DNA of 12,124 nucleotides from Armatimonadota bacterium (GCA_014379275.1 JACMMA010000643.1:1-12124), one strand, 5' to 3'; positions 5,822 to 12,124 are shown, counted from the stretch's first letter. Notes: generated from the letters alone by a model not told the origin. Program-made: numbers and translations.

Positions 5822-7939
5822 CTACTTCGCCAGCGCGGTCGCTCCTGCGCGAAGCGGGTATAACTCGTAGGCGACGCGCCGGTTTACCTCGACGAGATCG
5901 AAATGCGGTGTATCTGCGACATCTACCATCCCGCGCAGAACCGCTTCGCCGTCCGTGCGCCCGCTGAGGGGTTGGTCGCGGAACTGAAAGAAATGGGCAC
6001 CCACCACGAGCGGCTGTCGAAACGCGCCGCGCAAGTAGGTTTCCAACGCCTTGCTACGCGCGTCCGGGTCGACCGTCAGTTCGTCCCCGCGAAACGGCGT
6101 CTGCCAGTTGTCGCTATCCAGTCCGAACTCCCCAACCAGGAACGGCGCGTCCACGACACCGATATAGCGGTTCAGTCGCCCGCCCGGCTCGCTCTCGTAC
6201 ACGTTATACGAGATCACGTCACAGTGCCGCGCGGCGGTCTGCACCACCGATGTATCGATATGCCCGTGGAAGCGCACGCCCAGATACAGGTTGTTCGGCG
6301 CGACGGATTTCACGATACGCCGCACCGTGCGGAAATACTGCTCGGCGAACTGCAAACCGAACGTCCCGCAGTCATCCTTATAGGACGGGGTCGCTGTCGC
6401 AGGCAAATCTTTCGCGTCGCGCAAAGCGTCCCACGTCGCGTATTTTGTTTCCCACGCGGCGTTCAGTCTCTCGATAGTGGCGTATTTTTTCTGTAGCAAC
6501 TCGCAAAATTTGGTCTTGCTTGCGGCAGCCGCCGGTGCCTTTAAGGCGGCTTGCGCGACCATACCCGCCTTCTCCTCGTACCCCCACCAGAGTTCGTTGT
6601 CCACGAAGTAGCCGAGGCACCACGGGTCGTTCGCCGACTTGCCGCGCTCCTGCTCCATTCGCTCCTTTAATGCGACCTCGAAACCGGGATCGAACGCGTC
6701 CGGGATCCGGTCGAGCCAGGGACCGCCGTAATGGATCGCGACGGTATACGGGGTTTTGCGCCGCAGGCTGACCGCTTCCGACGACCAGTTGGCGATGGTA
6801 TTGAAGCCCCAGTTCCGCATACGCCGGTGCATCCGGTCGATCGTCGCCGATTCCCAGTTCGCGCCGTACTTGCGCCGGGCGTTCGCGACGGAAAAATCGA
6901 ACTGTGTGTAGTCGCGTTTTTCATAATACATATAGCGGGCGTGGTGGCCGGGACTATAGCTTGCGCCCAGTTTTCCATCGGCGGGTTCAGGAAGTCCGGC
7001 GAACCATTTCTCGCGGTCGCTGATCGGGGTTCCCTCGCCGAACCCGACGCCCGTCGGTCCGTACGAGAAGAACAACGCCCCGTCCGGGTCCACGAGCCAC
7101 CAGCGGTTGTTCCATTTCGTCGCGTAGAAAAAGCCAGTCGCCTTTTGTTTCGGCCCGCTCTTCCAGCCGCCCCACTTGTCCCAATCGTCGGGACCGGGAT
7201 GCGCTTTCAGATCAGCATCTTCCTGTGCCTGGCGGGACTTCATTTCGGGATCGTTGTGGATTTTGCCCGGCCAATCGGTATGGCGGTACTGTCCATACGA
7301 GTCAATGAACGGGAAAAACGTCACCGGTCCCGGTTTGCGGATTCCCTCCGCGTGCGGGGGACCGATCTGTAACGAGGCGCCGCTGTCGGGATGCTCGAAC
7401 GTCACGAGCACCCGGCTGACTTTGTCCGTCAGCAGGGTGTTGTCGCGGACGTTGATGTTTTTGTGGTACATGAAGAACGGCTCGAACGGTTTGTAGGTCG
7501 GGTCCTCGGGGCGACGCATGAGTGGTACACGCACCGTGCCCGATTGCCCCGGTTCCAGGACCAGGTACCCGCGACAGGTATCCTGAATCCCCTTCGATTC
7601 CGCCGTTTCCGCCCGCGCCTGAATCGTCGCACGTTTCGCGCCGGTGTTTTTTACTACGATGGTGATCGCCGCACGTCGGGAAAGGTCCCACACGCCGCGC
7701 GTCGCGGCGAAGAGGACCGTCGCCGGACGGTAGGCGGCTTTCGCGGTTAAACGCCAGTTGATTCCTTCTTGCACAATACCGGCGTCGGTTCCGGCAGTAG
7801 GGACGGCGGGTAACGGTGTCGCCGTTCGTAAGGCCGTTTTTGCTCCCGGCGTTCGCGGCGCATCATCGCGGGGCGCAGCGTTCGCGCTCGCGGGGGACAC
7901 GGCGAAAAAGAGTAGGGCGAATATAGGGCGACGAATCAT
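5822..7939 (-). CDS. Secreted GH50-like (beta-agarase family) glycoside hydrolase
   Basis: A 705-residue exported glycoside hydrolase. A signal peptide (core 5-18, likely cleavage after ANA near 21) is followed by an Ala/Pro/Thr-rich linker and a beta-sandwich-like region (about 60-200). The catalytic barrel (about 265-690) carries marks shared with GH50 agarases: GFFYATKWNNRWWLVDPDG (269-287), RRKYGANW (355-362), NWGFNTIANW (376-385), DPWCLGYFVDNE (438-449) and VGEF (602-605). E449 is the likely acid/base and E604 the likely nucleophile of the clan GH-A fold. GAHFFQFRDQPLSGR (647-661) closes the barrel. It should cut a beta-linked galactan-like or related polysaccharide outside the cytoplasm; agar itself is not established. 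The ATG overlaps the stop of the 82-residue upstream gene and follows GGGAGGAATT. It is the last gene of the minus-strand glycan cluster. Confidence 0.78.
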   Translation of the reverse strand: MIRRPIFALLFFAVSPASANAAPRDDAPRTPGAKTALRTATPLPAVPTAGTDAGIVQEGINWRLTAKAAYRPATVLFAATRGVWDLSRRAAITIVVKNTGAKRATIQARAETAESKGIQDTCRGYLVLEPGQSGTVRVPLMRRPEDPTYKPFEPFFMYHKNINVRDNTLLTDKVSRVLVTFEHPDSGASLQIGPPHAEGIRKPGPVTFFPFIDSYGQYRHTDWPGKIHNDPEMKSRQAQEDADLKAHPGPDDWDKWGGWKSGPKQKATGFFYATKWNNRWWLVDPDGALFFSYGPTGVGFGEGTPISDREKWFAGLPEPADGKLGASYSPGHHARYMYYEKRDYTQFDFSVANARRKYGANWESATIDRMHRRMRNWGFNTIANWSSEAVSLRRKTPYTVAIHYGGPWLDRIPDAFDPGFEVALKERMEQERGKSANDPWCLGYFVDNELWWGYEEKAGMVAQAALKAPAAAASKTKFCELLQKKYATIERLNAAWETKYATWDALRDAKDLPATATPSYKDDCGTFGLQFAEQYFRTVRRIVKSVAPNNLYLGVRFHGHIDTSVVQTAARHCDVISYNVYESEPGGRLNRYIGVVDAPFLVGEFGLDSDNWQTPFRGDELTVDPDARSKALETYLRGAFRQPLVVGAHFFQFRDQPLSGRTDGEAVLRGMVDVADTPHFDLVEVNRRVAYELYPLRAGATALAK

Positions 7940-8184
7940 GCTACCAATTCCTCCCGCCGCGTCCGGCGTATAAACCCCGTCAACAAACCGGCGGCGAGGG
8001 GAAGCATAACCCCTTTTCCCGTTTCTGCACTGACGACCGGGGGCACAGCAGTGACAGCGAATCGGGAAAATTCTGCATACGGGATTGGTTCGGGGAGGGT
8101 CAGATTTTCCAAAGCGATAATTTCAAAAACTACTGCAACCAGACGCCCAGCATTGATACAAAACTTTTTGAGTTGACGATTCAT
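7936..8184 (-). CDS. Small membrane protein with a sorting-signal-like C-terminus, coupled to the hydrolase gene
   Basis: An 82-residue protein of unknown function. A basic N-terminus (MNRQLKKF) leads into a hydrophobic stretch at about 11-25. After a Pro-rich middle it ends in SAETG (52-56), a hydrophobic run (about 58-72) and RRTRREE (73-79). That end resembles PEP-CTERM or other C-terminal sorting tails (short motif, membrane span, arginines) without matching a canonical VPEP or LPXTG. Its TGA overlaps the ATG of the GH50-like gene as ATGA, with the hydrolase ribosome site inside its last codons, so translation is probably coupled. GAAGAG lies about six bases before its ATG. Codon use is more A/T-rich than its neighbours. 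It could be a membrane anchor or partner, or simply a leader frame that couples translation of the hydrolase. Confidence 0.5.
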   Translation of the reverse strand: MNRQLKKFCINAGRLVAVVFEIIALENLTLPEPIPYAEFSRFAVTAVPPVVSAETGKGVMLPLAAGLLTGFIRRTRREELVA

Positions 8185-8204
8185 GAGAACTCTTCGAACG
8201 GTTC

Positions 8205-8302
8205 ATCCGCATGGCTCCAGGAAAGGGCAACATTCCCGGAGCCATGCGAATTTACCGGATACCACCGGTCTATTCCGAGAAAACTGCCCAAGGATAGACC
8301 GG
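8205..8302 (-). promoter_or_regulatory. Two tandem hairpins with complementary loops in the leader of the 82-residue protein/GH50-like pair
   Basis: Hairpin A: 8208-8218 and 8238-8248 are perfect 11-bp inverse complements. In minus-strand RNA the stem grows to 14 pairs (8205-8218 with 8238-8251, one G-U), and GGAA/TTCC pairs inside it. Hairpin B: 8265-8273 and 8294-8302 are perfect 9-bp inverse complements with an inner CC/GG pair. The loop of A holds GGGCA (8225-8229) and the loop of B holds TGCCC (8285-8289), exact complements that could pair loop to loop. The element fills most of the 143 bp between the lipoprotein stop and the 82-residue gene. There is no T-tract, so it is not a simple terminator. 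It could be a structured leader, an mRNA-processing or stability element, or a dispersed repeat. I match it to no known riboswitch. Confidence 0.5.
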
Positions 8303-8327
8303 CGTGCCGTCAGTGGACGAAAAATAT

Positions 8328-8693
8328 CTATTTCGGCACCGGGCGACCGCCCGGACCGGGGGGGGGACCGCCCGCGTCTGCCCAGCCAGGCTTGACGGTT
8401 TTTCCGTCGCCCGGTTTGCCCCATTTGCCCTGATAGGTTTGCCCGGAAAGCGCGTGGAGGAGGTTTTTCGCGGATTGCTCGTTGCCATGTTGCAGATCCG
8501 TCATCATTTTCTTCTCCTCCTTGCTGAGTTTTTCCCAGTCGCCCCCGGACCGTTTAGCGACGCTGTTGACGTCGGCGGCTAGTTTCTCCAGTTTTGCGTT
8601 TTCGCCGGTCGCCTCGCTCTGACAACCACAAAAGGGAGTCAGAGCGACGGCGAGCGACGCGAGCAGAGAGAAGGCGAGACGAGCGTTCTTCAT
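8328..8693 (-). CDS. Small lipoprotein with a Gly/Pro-rich tail, paired with the pseudopilin
   Basis: A 121-residue predicted lipoprotein. The signal peptide (core about 7-19) ends in the lipobox-like PFCGC, so Cys24 would carry the lipid; Phe at -3 and Cys at -2 are not ideal. The mature part is a charged helical region (about 31-80, many Lys and Glu) followed by a Gly/Pro-rich tail with WGKPGDGKT (91-99) and GGPPPGPGG (108-116). No enzyme motif is seen. It starts ten bases after the stop of the pseudopilin, and its ribosome site AAGGA overlaps that stop, so the two are co-translated and may act together at the envelope. Codons 110-112 are an uninterrupted run of nine C (minus strand), a possible slippage site that would change only the last residues. 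The function is unknown. Confidence 0.75.
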   Translation of the reverse strand: MKNARLAFSLLASLAVALTPFCGCQSEATGENAKLEKLAADVNSVAKRSGGDWEKLSKEEKKMMTDLQHGNEQSAKNLLHALSGQTYQGKWGKPGDGKTVKPGWADAGGPPPGPGGRPVPK

Positions 8694-8703
8694 GTGCGTT
8701 TCC

Positions 8704-9552
8704 TTAGGGTGCCACTAACCAGTACTTCGCGTCGCGTATACTCAGCGGATTGCTCCACTTCGAGTGCCCGTCGGCATACAGGAAGTTCGCACCGCCGTTG
8801 TGCTTGTGCCAGGCTTTGCCGATAGCACTCCCCTGTCCGGCGAACGCCATCGCATCGACGAGCCAGTCCGACGTGATTCCCTCGAAGGGACCGTTCCACC
8901 AGTCGTAACAGAAGGACGCGCCCTCACTACTTGCCCACCATTTGCACCCCCAATAGTCGCCGACGAGTTCGTCGAAACCTTCCGTGATCGCGATCAACTC
9001 GCTCGGGTTGGTGATGCTCGCCTGAGAGATCACGCGCTGATCGCCGCCCGCGAATCCCCCGTAGGAGAACAGCCCTTGTGCTCTCCCCGGCGGCGGGACC
9101 CCGAACATCCAGTCCCACTTCGGACCGATGGCATTCACCAGATAAGACATTGAGTGAGGCGGGCGGGTGTCGGTCGGGATGTTGCCCTGCATGTTGGCGT
9201 TCAGCGTCGCCTCATCCACGTCGAACTTATCAGAGATGCACTGAAAAATGCCGTAGTTCTTCATGTAAGGATAAACGACAAGGGCACTGCTCCAGGAAGG
9301 GCGGGGCCAGCCCGCGCTCCCCCACCCGATGCTCAACGCCGCCGGGTACTTCTCGTCATAATCCTGCGTGTACATCATCAACGCCAGACCGAGCTGCTTA
9401 CCATTCGATAGACAAGAGGCTTGACGCGCTTTCTCTCGTGCCTGTGCAAACACGGGAAAAAGTATCGCGGCGAGAATCGCGATTATAGCTATGACCACAA
9501 GCAGTTCAATGAGCGTGAATGCTTTACGTTGTACGGATTTCGAACTCTGCAT
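8704..9552 (-). CDS. DUF1559 (SBP_bac_10) pseudopilin with type II/IV prepilin N-terminus
   Basis: A 282-residue pilin-like protein. It begins with a short basic leader and the prepilin peptidase site KA|FTLIELL (cleavage after A11, conserved Glu16). The hydrophobic helix (about 12-36) leads into FAQAREKARQASCLSNGKQ and MMYTQDYDEKYP, the N-terminal signature of the DUF1559 family expanded in Planctomycetota and Armatimonadota. The C-terminal end carries FLYADGHSKW, the typical ADGH motif. After cleavage and methylation it would sit in the membrane with a globular domain outside. The family role is not settled; Pfam names it as a possible solute-binding family. AGGAGG lies nine bases before the ATG. 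It is between a LacI regulator (95 bp upstream) and a lipoprotein (ten bases downstream), suggesting a role in glycan capture or uptake. No prepilin peptidase or secretion genes are in the window. Confidence 0.93.
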   Translation of the reverse strand: MQSSKSVQRKAFTLIELLVVIAIIAILAAILFPVFAQAREKARQASCLSNGKQLGLALMMYTQDYDEKYPAALSIGWGSAGWPRPSWSSALVVYPYMKNYGIFQCISDKFDVDEATLNANMQGNIPTDTRPPHSMSYLVNAIGPKWDWMFGVPPPGRAQGLFSYGGFAGGDQRVISQASITNPSELIAITEGFDELVGDYWGCKWWASSEGASFCYDWWNGPFEGITSDWLVDAMAFAGQGSAIGKAWHKHNGGANFLYADGHSKWSNPLSIRDAKYWLVAP

Positions 9553-9647
9553 TATACAATTCCTCCTGCGTTGGACTGTAGACGCTCTTCCTTTTTCGAG
9601 ACGCCTGGTTACTCACTAGACTATGCTGAAACCTTTTTCACTTGCCC

Positions 9648-10673
9648 CTATCGGTCCGTGGATCGACGCAAGACAAGTTCGGGGAGCAGTTTCATCTGAC
9701 GCGGCGGCGAACCCGGCTCCTGGATTCGCGCCAGCAGAAACTCCCACGCCTTCTCGCACATCGTTGTCACGGGGATTGCCAACGTCGTCAGCGGGCAGTA
9801 ATGGTACGCAGTTTCCTCAATGCCGTCACACCCGGCGATAAGGACGTCCTCAGGTACGGCGATACCGAGATCGAGACAGCCGCGATAGCAACCGATAGCC
9901 ACTTCGTCGTTGGCACAGAAAACCGCGTCCGGGAGGCGATGATCGGCGAGATAGTCGGCGATCCCGGTCCGGGCGAACTTGCGAATATGATCTTTGATCG
10001 GGATCCACTCGCGTTCCAGCCCCGCCTCGCGCAATGTTTCCTCATAAGCGATCGCGCGGGGATCTCGTTTCGCCAGCGCGTCCGGTTGCCCCATGTGCGC
10101 GATGCGGCGGCAACCCTGCGCAATCAGGTGTCGGAGCAATTGGACCGTCCCCGGTGTAAGATCGATGCCGACGTAATCACCGTCCTCCGGATAACTGATC
10201 CCGATGCCGACGGTCGGGATGTTCGGTCGGCGAATCTGCGCCGCATACTCGTTGTCGGGAAAGGCAACGTCACACAGGATCATGCCGTCAAAACTGTGCG
10301 CGATCCGGTTCTGCCTGGCATCCCCGGCACCCGCGGCTTCGAGCGAGTGCGCCGGGTCGAATGTGTTGTTCAGGATTACCTGAAAGCCGCGGTTCGCGGC
10401 TTCGTCGCTGATCCCTTTCGCCACCGAGGCGTAGTAGGTAGAAAAGGCACTGATCGTCCAGTACGAAACCACATGACTGCGCCCGGTAGACAAAGACCGC
10501 CCGAGCAGATTCGCCTGATACCCCACCGACCGCGCCACTTCCTGAACCCGGCGACGGGTCTTCTCGGAAACATTGGGGCTGTCTTCACGGTGCAACGCCC
10601 GCGAGACGGTCGCGATGGAAAGCCCCGTCCGATGGGCGATATCGTATAGCGTCGTGTTAGTGCCTGGCTTCAT
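9648..10673 (-). CDS. LacI/GalR-family transcriptional regulator
   Basis: A 341-residue sugar-responsive DNA-binding regulator of standard length. The N-terminal helix-turn-helix is TLYDIAHRTGLSIATVSRAL (8-27), followed by the hinge helix region NLLGRSLSTGRS (55-66) in which a leucine normally enters the minor groove. Residues from about 68 form the periplasmic-binding-protein-like sensor domain, with FDGMILCDV, DAVFCANDEVAIG and VLIAGCDG as family landmarks; the last is the usual GxDG/GxDD loop. It should bind as a dimer to a palindrome, and a perfect one lies in its own promoter, which points to autorepression. The inducer cannot be read from sequence. The genes downstream (pseudopilin, lipoprotein, small membrane protein, GH50-like hydrolase) are the probable targets. 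No strong Shine-Dalgarno precedes the ATG at 10673. Confidence 0.95.
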   Translation of the reverse strand: MKPGTNTTLYDIAHRTGLSIATVSRALHREDSPNVSEKTRRRVQEVARSVGYQANLLGRSLSTGRSHVVSYWTISAFSTYYASVAKGISDEAANRGFQVILNNTFDPAHSLEAAGAGDARQNRIAHSFDGMILCDVAFPDNEYAAQIRRPNIPTVGIGISYPEDGDYVGIDLTPGTVQLLRHLIAQGCRRIAHMGQPDALAKRDPRAIAYEETLREAGLEREWIPIKDHIRKFARTGIADYLADHRLPDAVFCANDEVAIGCYRGCLDLGIAVPEDVLIAGCDGIEETAYHYCPLTTLAIPVTTMCEKAWEFLLARIQEPGSPPRQMKLLPELVLRRSTDR

Positions 10674-10732
10674 CGCGATATTCGTACTGTTTTACCGCCG
10701 TGGTAACCGATTGCTGTATCGTAAAAGGCATT

Positions 10733-10748
10733 TGGTAAACGTTTACCA
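10733..10748. promoter_or_regulatory. LacI-family operator, perfect 16-bp palindrome
   Basis: TGGTAAACGTTTACCA is its own reverse complement, with the central CG and AAACGTTT core common to operators of the LacI/GalR family. It lies 60 bp upstream of the LacI gene start and about 8 to 23 bases downstream of the expected transcription start of that gene, where a bound repressor would block RNA polymerase. A second, divergent pair of half-sites, TTACC (10692-10696) and GGTAA (10702-10706), lies between it and the start codon. I saw no further full copy in the window. Confidence 0.82.
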
Positions 10749-10762
10749 TAACTCTCGCCCTA

Positions 10763-10791
10763 TTAATACCACCGGTTGTTATCGGTGTCAA
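10763..10791 (-). promoter_or_regulatory. Sigma-70 type promoter of the LacI regulator gene
   Basis: On the minus strand, a perfect TTGACA (10791-10786) is followed after exactly 17 bp by TATTAA (10768-10763, 4/6 to TATAAT). Transcription should start near 10756, leaving a leader of about 80 bases that carries the operator. CACCG and CGGTG (10770-10774 and 10783-10787) form an inverted repeat within the spacer and -35, possibly a second binding site. This is the best promoter in the window. Confidence 0.7.
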
Positions 10792-11165
10792 GGGTTTCTA
10801 TAAACAACGATAAAATAACTAACGAAGGGGGCAATGGTGGTGACCATAAGCGCATTGGTGAGTCTGCATATCAAGGGGCAGTCCATCGCGGGCGTGTTCA
10901 CAATAGCTTCGGACTCCATTGCGAGATTCGCATGCATCCAAAGGACGTTCGGCAACGCAGTTGCCCACAGACGTGGGTTTCAACCCGCGTGACAAACCGA
11001 GCGACCAATTTCAATTGCTCGCACTCGACCGCCCCTCCCCGTCGCCCACGCCCGCACCAGGCAACGTCATGCCCCGCGCCGTCACTCAATCGCGGAACCG
11101 CGAATCATCGTGCCGCCACCAACTCCACCCACGATTCCGCTTCCGCCATCCGCTCCACGAAACCA
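10792..11165. other. Intergenic region between the LacI promoter and the heparinase-like gene
   Basis: The full gene-free span from the LacI start codon to the heparinase-like stop is about 510 bp. Apart from the LacI promoter and operator, it holds the hairpin pair at 10951-10990, a small palindrome TCGCGG-AA-CCGCGA (11090-11103), and a 52-codon plus-strand frame from an ATG at 10834 after GAAGGGGG. That frame runs into the palindromic repeat and stops there, so I do not call it a gene. The right half is C-rich and low in structure. Confidence 0.5.
10951..10990. repeat. REP-like pair of small palindromes
   Basis: GGCAAC (10951-10956) pairs with GTTGCC (10960-10965) around GCA. Just after it, ACGTGGGTT (10971-10979) pairs with AACCCGCGT (10982-10990) with one G-T mismatch around TC. 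The second unit, read on the minus strand as CGGGTTGAAACCCACG, looks like intergenic palindromes that recur widely in environmental bacterial genomes. Two short adjacent hairpins away from genes fit a REP-type dispersed repeat. Only one copy is in the window. Confidence 0.45.
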
Positions 11166-11200
11166 GGCAATCGGCTCCCGTCTCATCGGGAGCCGTTGCC
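11166..11200 (-). terminator. Strong hairpin spanning the stop codon of the heparinase-like gene
   Basis: CGGCTCCCG (11172-11180) and CGGGAGCCG (11187-11195) are perfect complements. After a single bulged base (11171) the stem continues as GGCAA/TTGCC (11166-11170 and 11196-11200), giving 14 pairs in all around a six-base loop. The TGA stop (11183-11185) lies inside the loop. The tail on the minus strand is TGGTTTCG, only mildly T-rich. It is probably the transcription end or 3' stabiliser of this gene. Confidence 0.5.
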
Positions 11201-12124
11201 GCGTACTGGTTTGTCCTGTGCAACGGGCAAAGTTATCGGTTTTCCGCCCGGTAGCGTGACGGTGATCGCGCCATCGGCGGAATATTGCCAGCCTTTGCCG
11301 TCAGAGTTGCGGCGCAAGGACGCGCTGACGGGCTTCCCTCCCGCCGACGCGACCCGAATATTCCCGCTTCCCAGTTGCATCCCCCGCCCCAGATACAGTT
11401 CGGACGCCGCGCCGTTCCGGGTCAATACCACGCCGAACGCGCCCTGGAACGTGTGCCCCTCGCGCACTCGCGGTTGCGGTACTTCGGAGTCGTCCTGTGC
11501 AAGAAAGGCGGAGTAGTCTTTCCCCTCGACCACGCAGGCGACCGGTCCGCCGTCGCCGTCTCGTCCCGGCAGGGCGCGAACAGTGCGTATCGACGCGCCT
11601 TCGGTGCCGATGTACGGCTCAAACACCCCGACGAACGGTCGCGCCCAGGCGTCGCCGGTCTGCCGGACCAGGAGCGTCGGCATCGGCATCGTGCTGAACT
11701 CGGGAGCCATGGCGGTGCGGATCGCGCGGTTCTGCGGCGCGTCGAGCGTGAAGACGCGCCGATCAACCGAACCCGGCATCCATAGTCCCATCACGCGCTC
11801 GGAACCGCCCGCAAGTTTCACCGTGAACGTCGCGCGGAAGTCGCCCGTGGCGTCGCTCGAACGCTCGTTTTTGAAGTACGTATACCCCTTCAACAGACCC
11901 GCCTGCGTCGCCAGCGTTTGCGACGGTGCCAGCGAGAGCGGTCCCCCGTCCGGTCCGCTCACCGAGAGCGATTGCCCCATATTATGATACAGGTAGTCGT
12001 GAAAATCTCCCGGCTTGGGCTGTGTCGCGCGAGATCGGAACACATCGAAGTAGAATCCCGACTTCGGTCCCGTGCGAATCACGGCGAGGGTGCGTTGCTG
12101 CTCAGCCGCGACCGGGGCGTCGTA
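11183..12124 (-). CDS. Heparinase II/III-like protein, C-terminal part (5' end outside the window)
   Basis: The frame is open to the right edge, so only the last 313 residues are visible and the start is missing. The first visible part holds RTLAVIRTGPKSGFYFDVFRSR (split here as RTLAVIRTGP then KSGFYFDVFRSR, residues 11-32 of the fragment) and HDYLYHNMG (42-50). I associate these with the beta-sandwich domain of heparinase II/III-like proteins, a polysaccharide lyase superfamily that cuts uronic-acid polymers such as heparin-type glycans or alginate. The rest is beta-rich, with many Gly and short charged turns, and no membrane segment. The catalytic helical domain, if present, would lie outside the window. 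A lyase of this kind would fit the polysaccharide-degrading theme of the region. The family assignment rests on these motifs only. A GTG within the fragment (12082) is not the real start. Confidence 0.55.
   Translation of the reverse strand, partial: YDAPVAAEQQRTLAVIRTGPKSGFYFDVFRSRATQPKPGDFHDYLYHNMGQSLSVSGPDGGPLSLAPSQTLATQAGLLKGYTYFKNERSSDATGDFRATFTVKLAGGSERVMGLWMPGSVDRRVFTLDAPQNRAIRTAMAPEFSTMPMPTLLVRQTGDAWARPFVGVFEPYIGTEGASIRTVRALPGRDGDGGPVACVVEGKDYSAFLAQDDSEVPQPRVREGHTFQGAFGVVLTRNGAASELYLGRGMQLGSGNIRVASAGGKPVSASLRRNSDGKGWQYSADGAITVTLPGGKPITLPVAQDKPVRGNGSR

Noticed and set aside
6731..7372. Plus-strand open frame of 213 codons inside the GH50-like gene
   Set aside because: Antisense of conserved hydrolase motifs; no start signal and no recognisable domain.
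8205..8251. Rho-independent terminator after the lipoprotein gene
   Set aside because: The stem is strong, but neither strand has a T-tract after it and the element continues into a second hairpin with a complementary loop.
9547..9556. TATAAT at the pseudopilin start as a leaderless promoter
   Set aside because: The hexamer overlaps the ATG itself, so transcription would begin inside the gene; AGGAGG upstream shows normal initiation.
9642..10649. Long plus-strand open frame opposite the LacI gene (335 codons)
   Set aside because: It is the antisense of a clear LacI-family gene with all family motifs; its own translation is Arg/Asp/Val-rich with no domain. GC-rich genes often leave such open antisense frames.
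10951..10990. CRISPR-repeat-like palindrome
   Set aside because: The GTTGAAACCC-type core recalls CRISPR repeats, but there is only one copy with no spacers or cas genes.
10834..10992. 52-codon plus-strand frame after GAAGGGGG
   Set aside because: It has a possible ribosome site, but its end is made of the palindromic repeat and it resembles nothing I know.
10776..11516. Plus-strand open frame of 246 codons across the intergenic region and the heparinase-like gene
   Set aside because: It crosses the LacI promoter edge, the twin palindromes and the antisense of a coding region. The translation is Pro/Ser/Arg-rich low complexity without a ribosome site.

Overview
The window (about 60% G+C by eye) looks like a piece of an Armatimonadota chromosome, or of a close relative in the Armatimonadota/Planctomycetota range. 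The best clue is the DUF1559 pseudopilin at 8704-9552, whose N-terminus is of the type expanded in Armatimonadota. A PEP-CTERM-like surface protein, a LacI regulator and secreted polysaccharide-acting enzymes fit a free-living glycan degrader. There are no phage, transposase, CRISPR, tRNA or rRNA genes.

Layout. Left (12-3219): on the minus strand, a polysaccharide-export type ABC ATPase (672-1475) and then a small C-terminally anchored membrane protein (12-539). Divergent from them is a two-gene plus-strand operon of a von Willebrand A (vWA) protein (1631-2467) and a PP2C-type phosphatase (2485-3219). The pair resembles E. coli YegL/YegK, or the TerY-P phosphorylation triad, but no kinase gene lies beside it. 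Middle (3279-5821): a perfect 14-bp hairpin ends the operon and the convergent PEP-CTERM-like gene (3324-4097). A divergent gene (4329-5609) encodes a LarA-family (nickel-pincer) enzyme with every catalytic residue I could check in register.

Right (5822-12124): everything is on the minus strand. In transcription order: a heparinase II/III-like C-terminus (11183 to beyond the window edge), a LacI-family regulator (9648-10673), the DUF1559 pseudopilin (8704-9552), a small lipoprotein (8328-8693), an 82-residue membrane protein (7936-8184), and a secreted GH50/agarase-like glycoside hydrolase (5822-7939). The last two overlap by ATGA. The LacI gene has a clear promoter (TTGACA, 17 bp, TATTAA) with a perfect 16-bp LacI-type operator just downstream of the expected transcription start. 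I read LacI to GH50-like as a sugar-regulated glycan-utilisation locus: the regulator senses a sugar, the pseudopilin and lipoprotein act at the surface, and the secreted hydrolase cuts the polymer. The LarA-like enzyme may act on a sugar-derived hydroxyacid, but that is inference from proximity.

The items most worth a second look are the kinase-less vWA/PP2C pair, the two-hairpin element with complementary loops at 8205-8302 ahead of the 82-residue protein/GH50 pair, that coupled small protein, the LacI promoter/operator, and the LarA-like enzyme with no maturation genes nearby.
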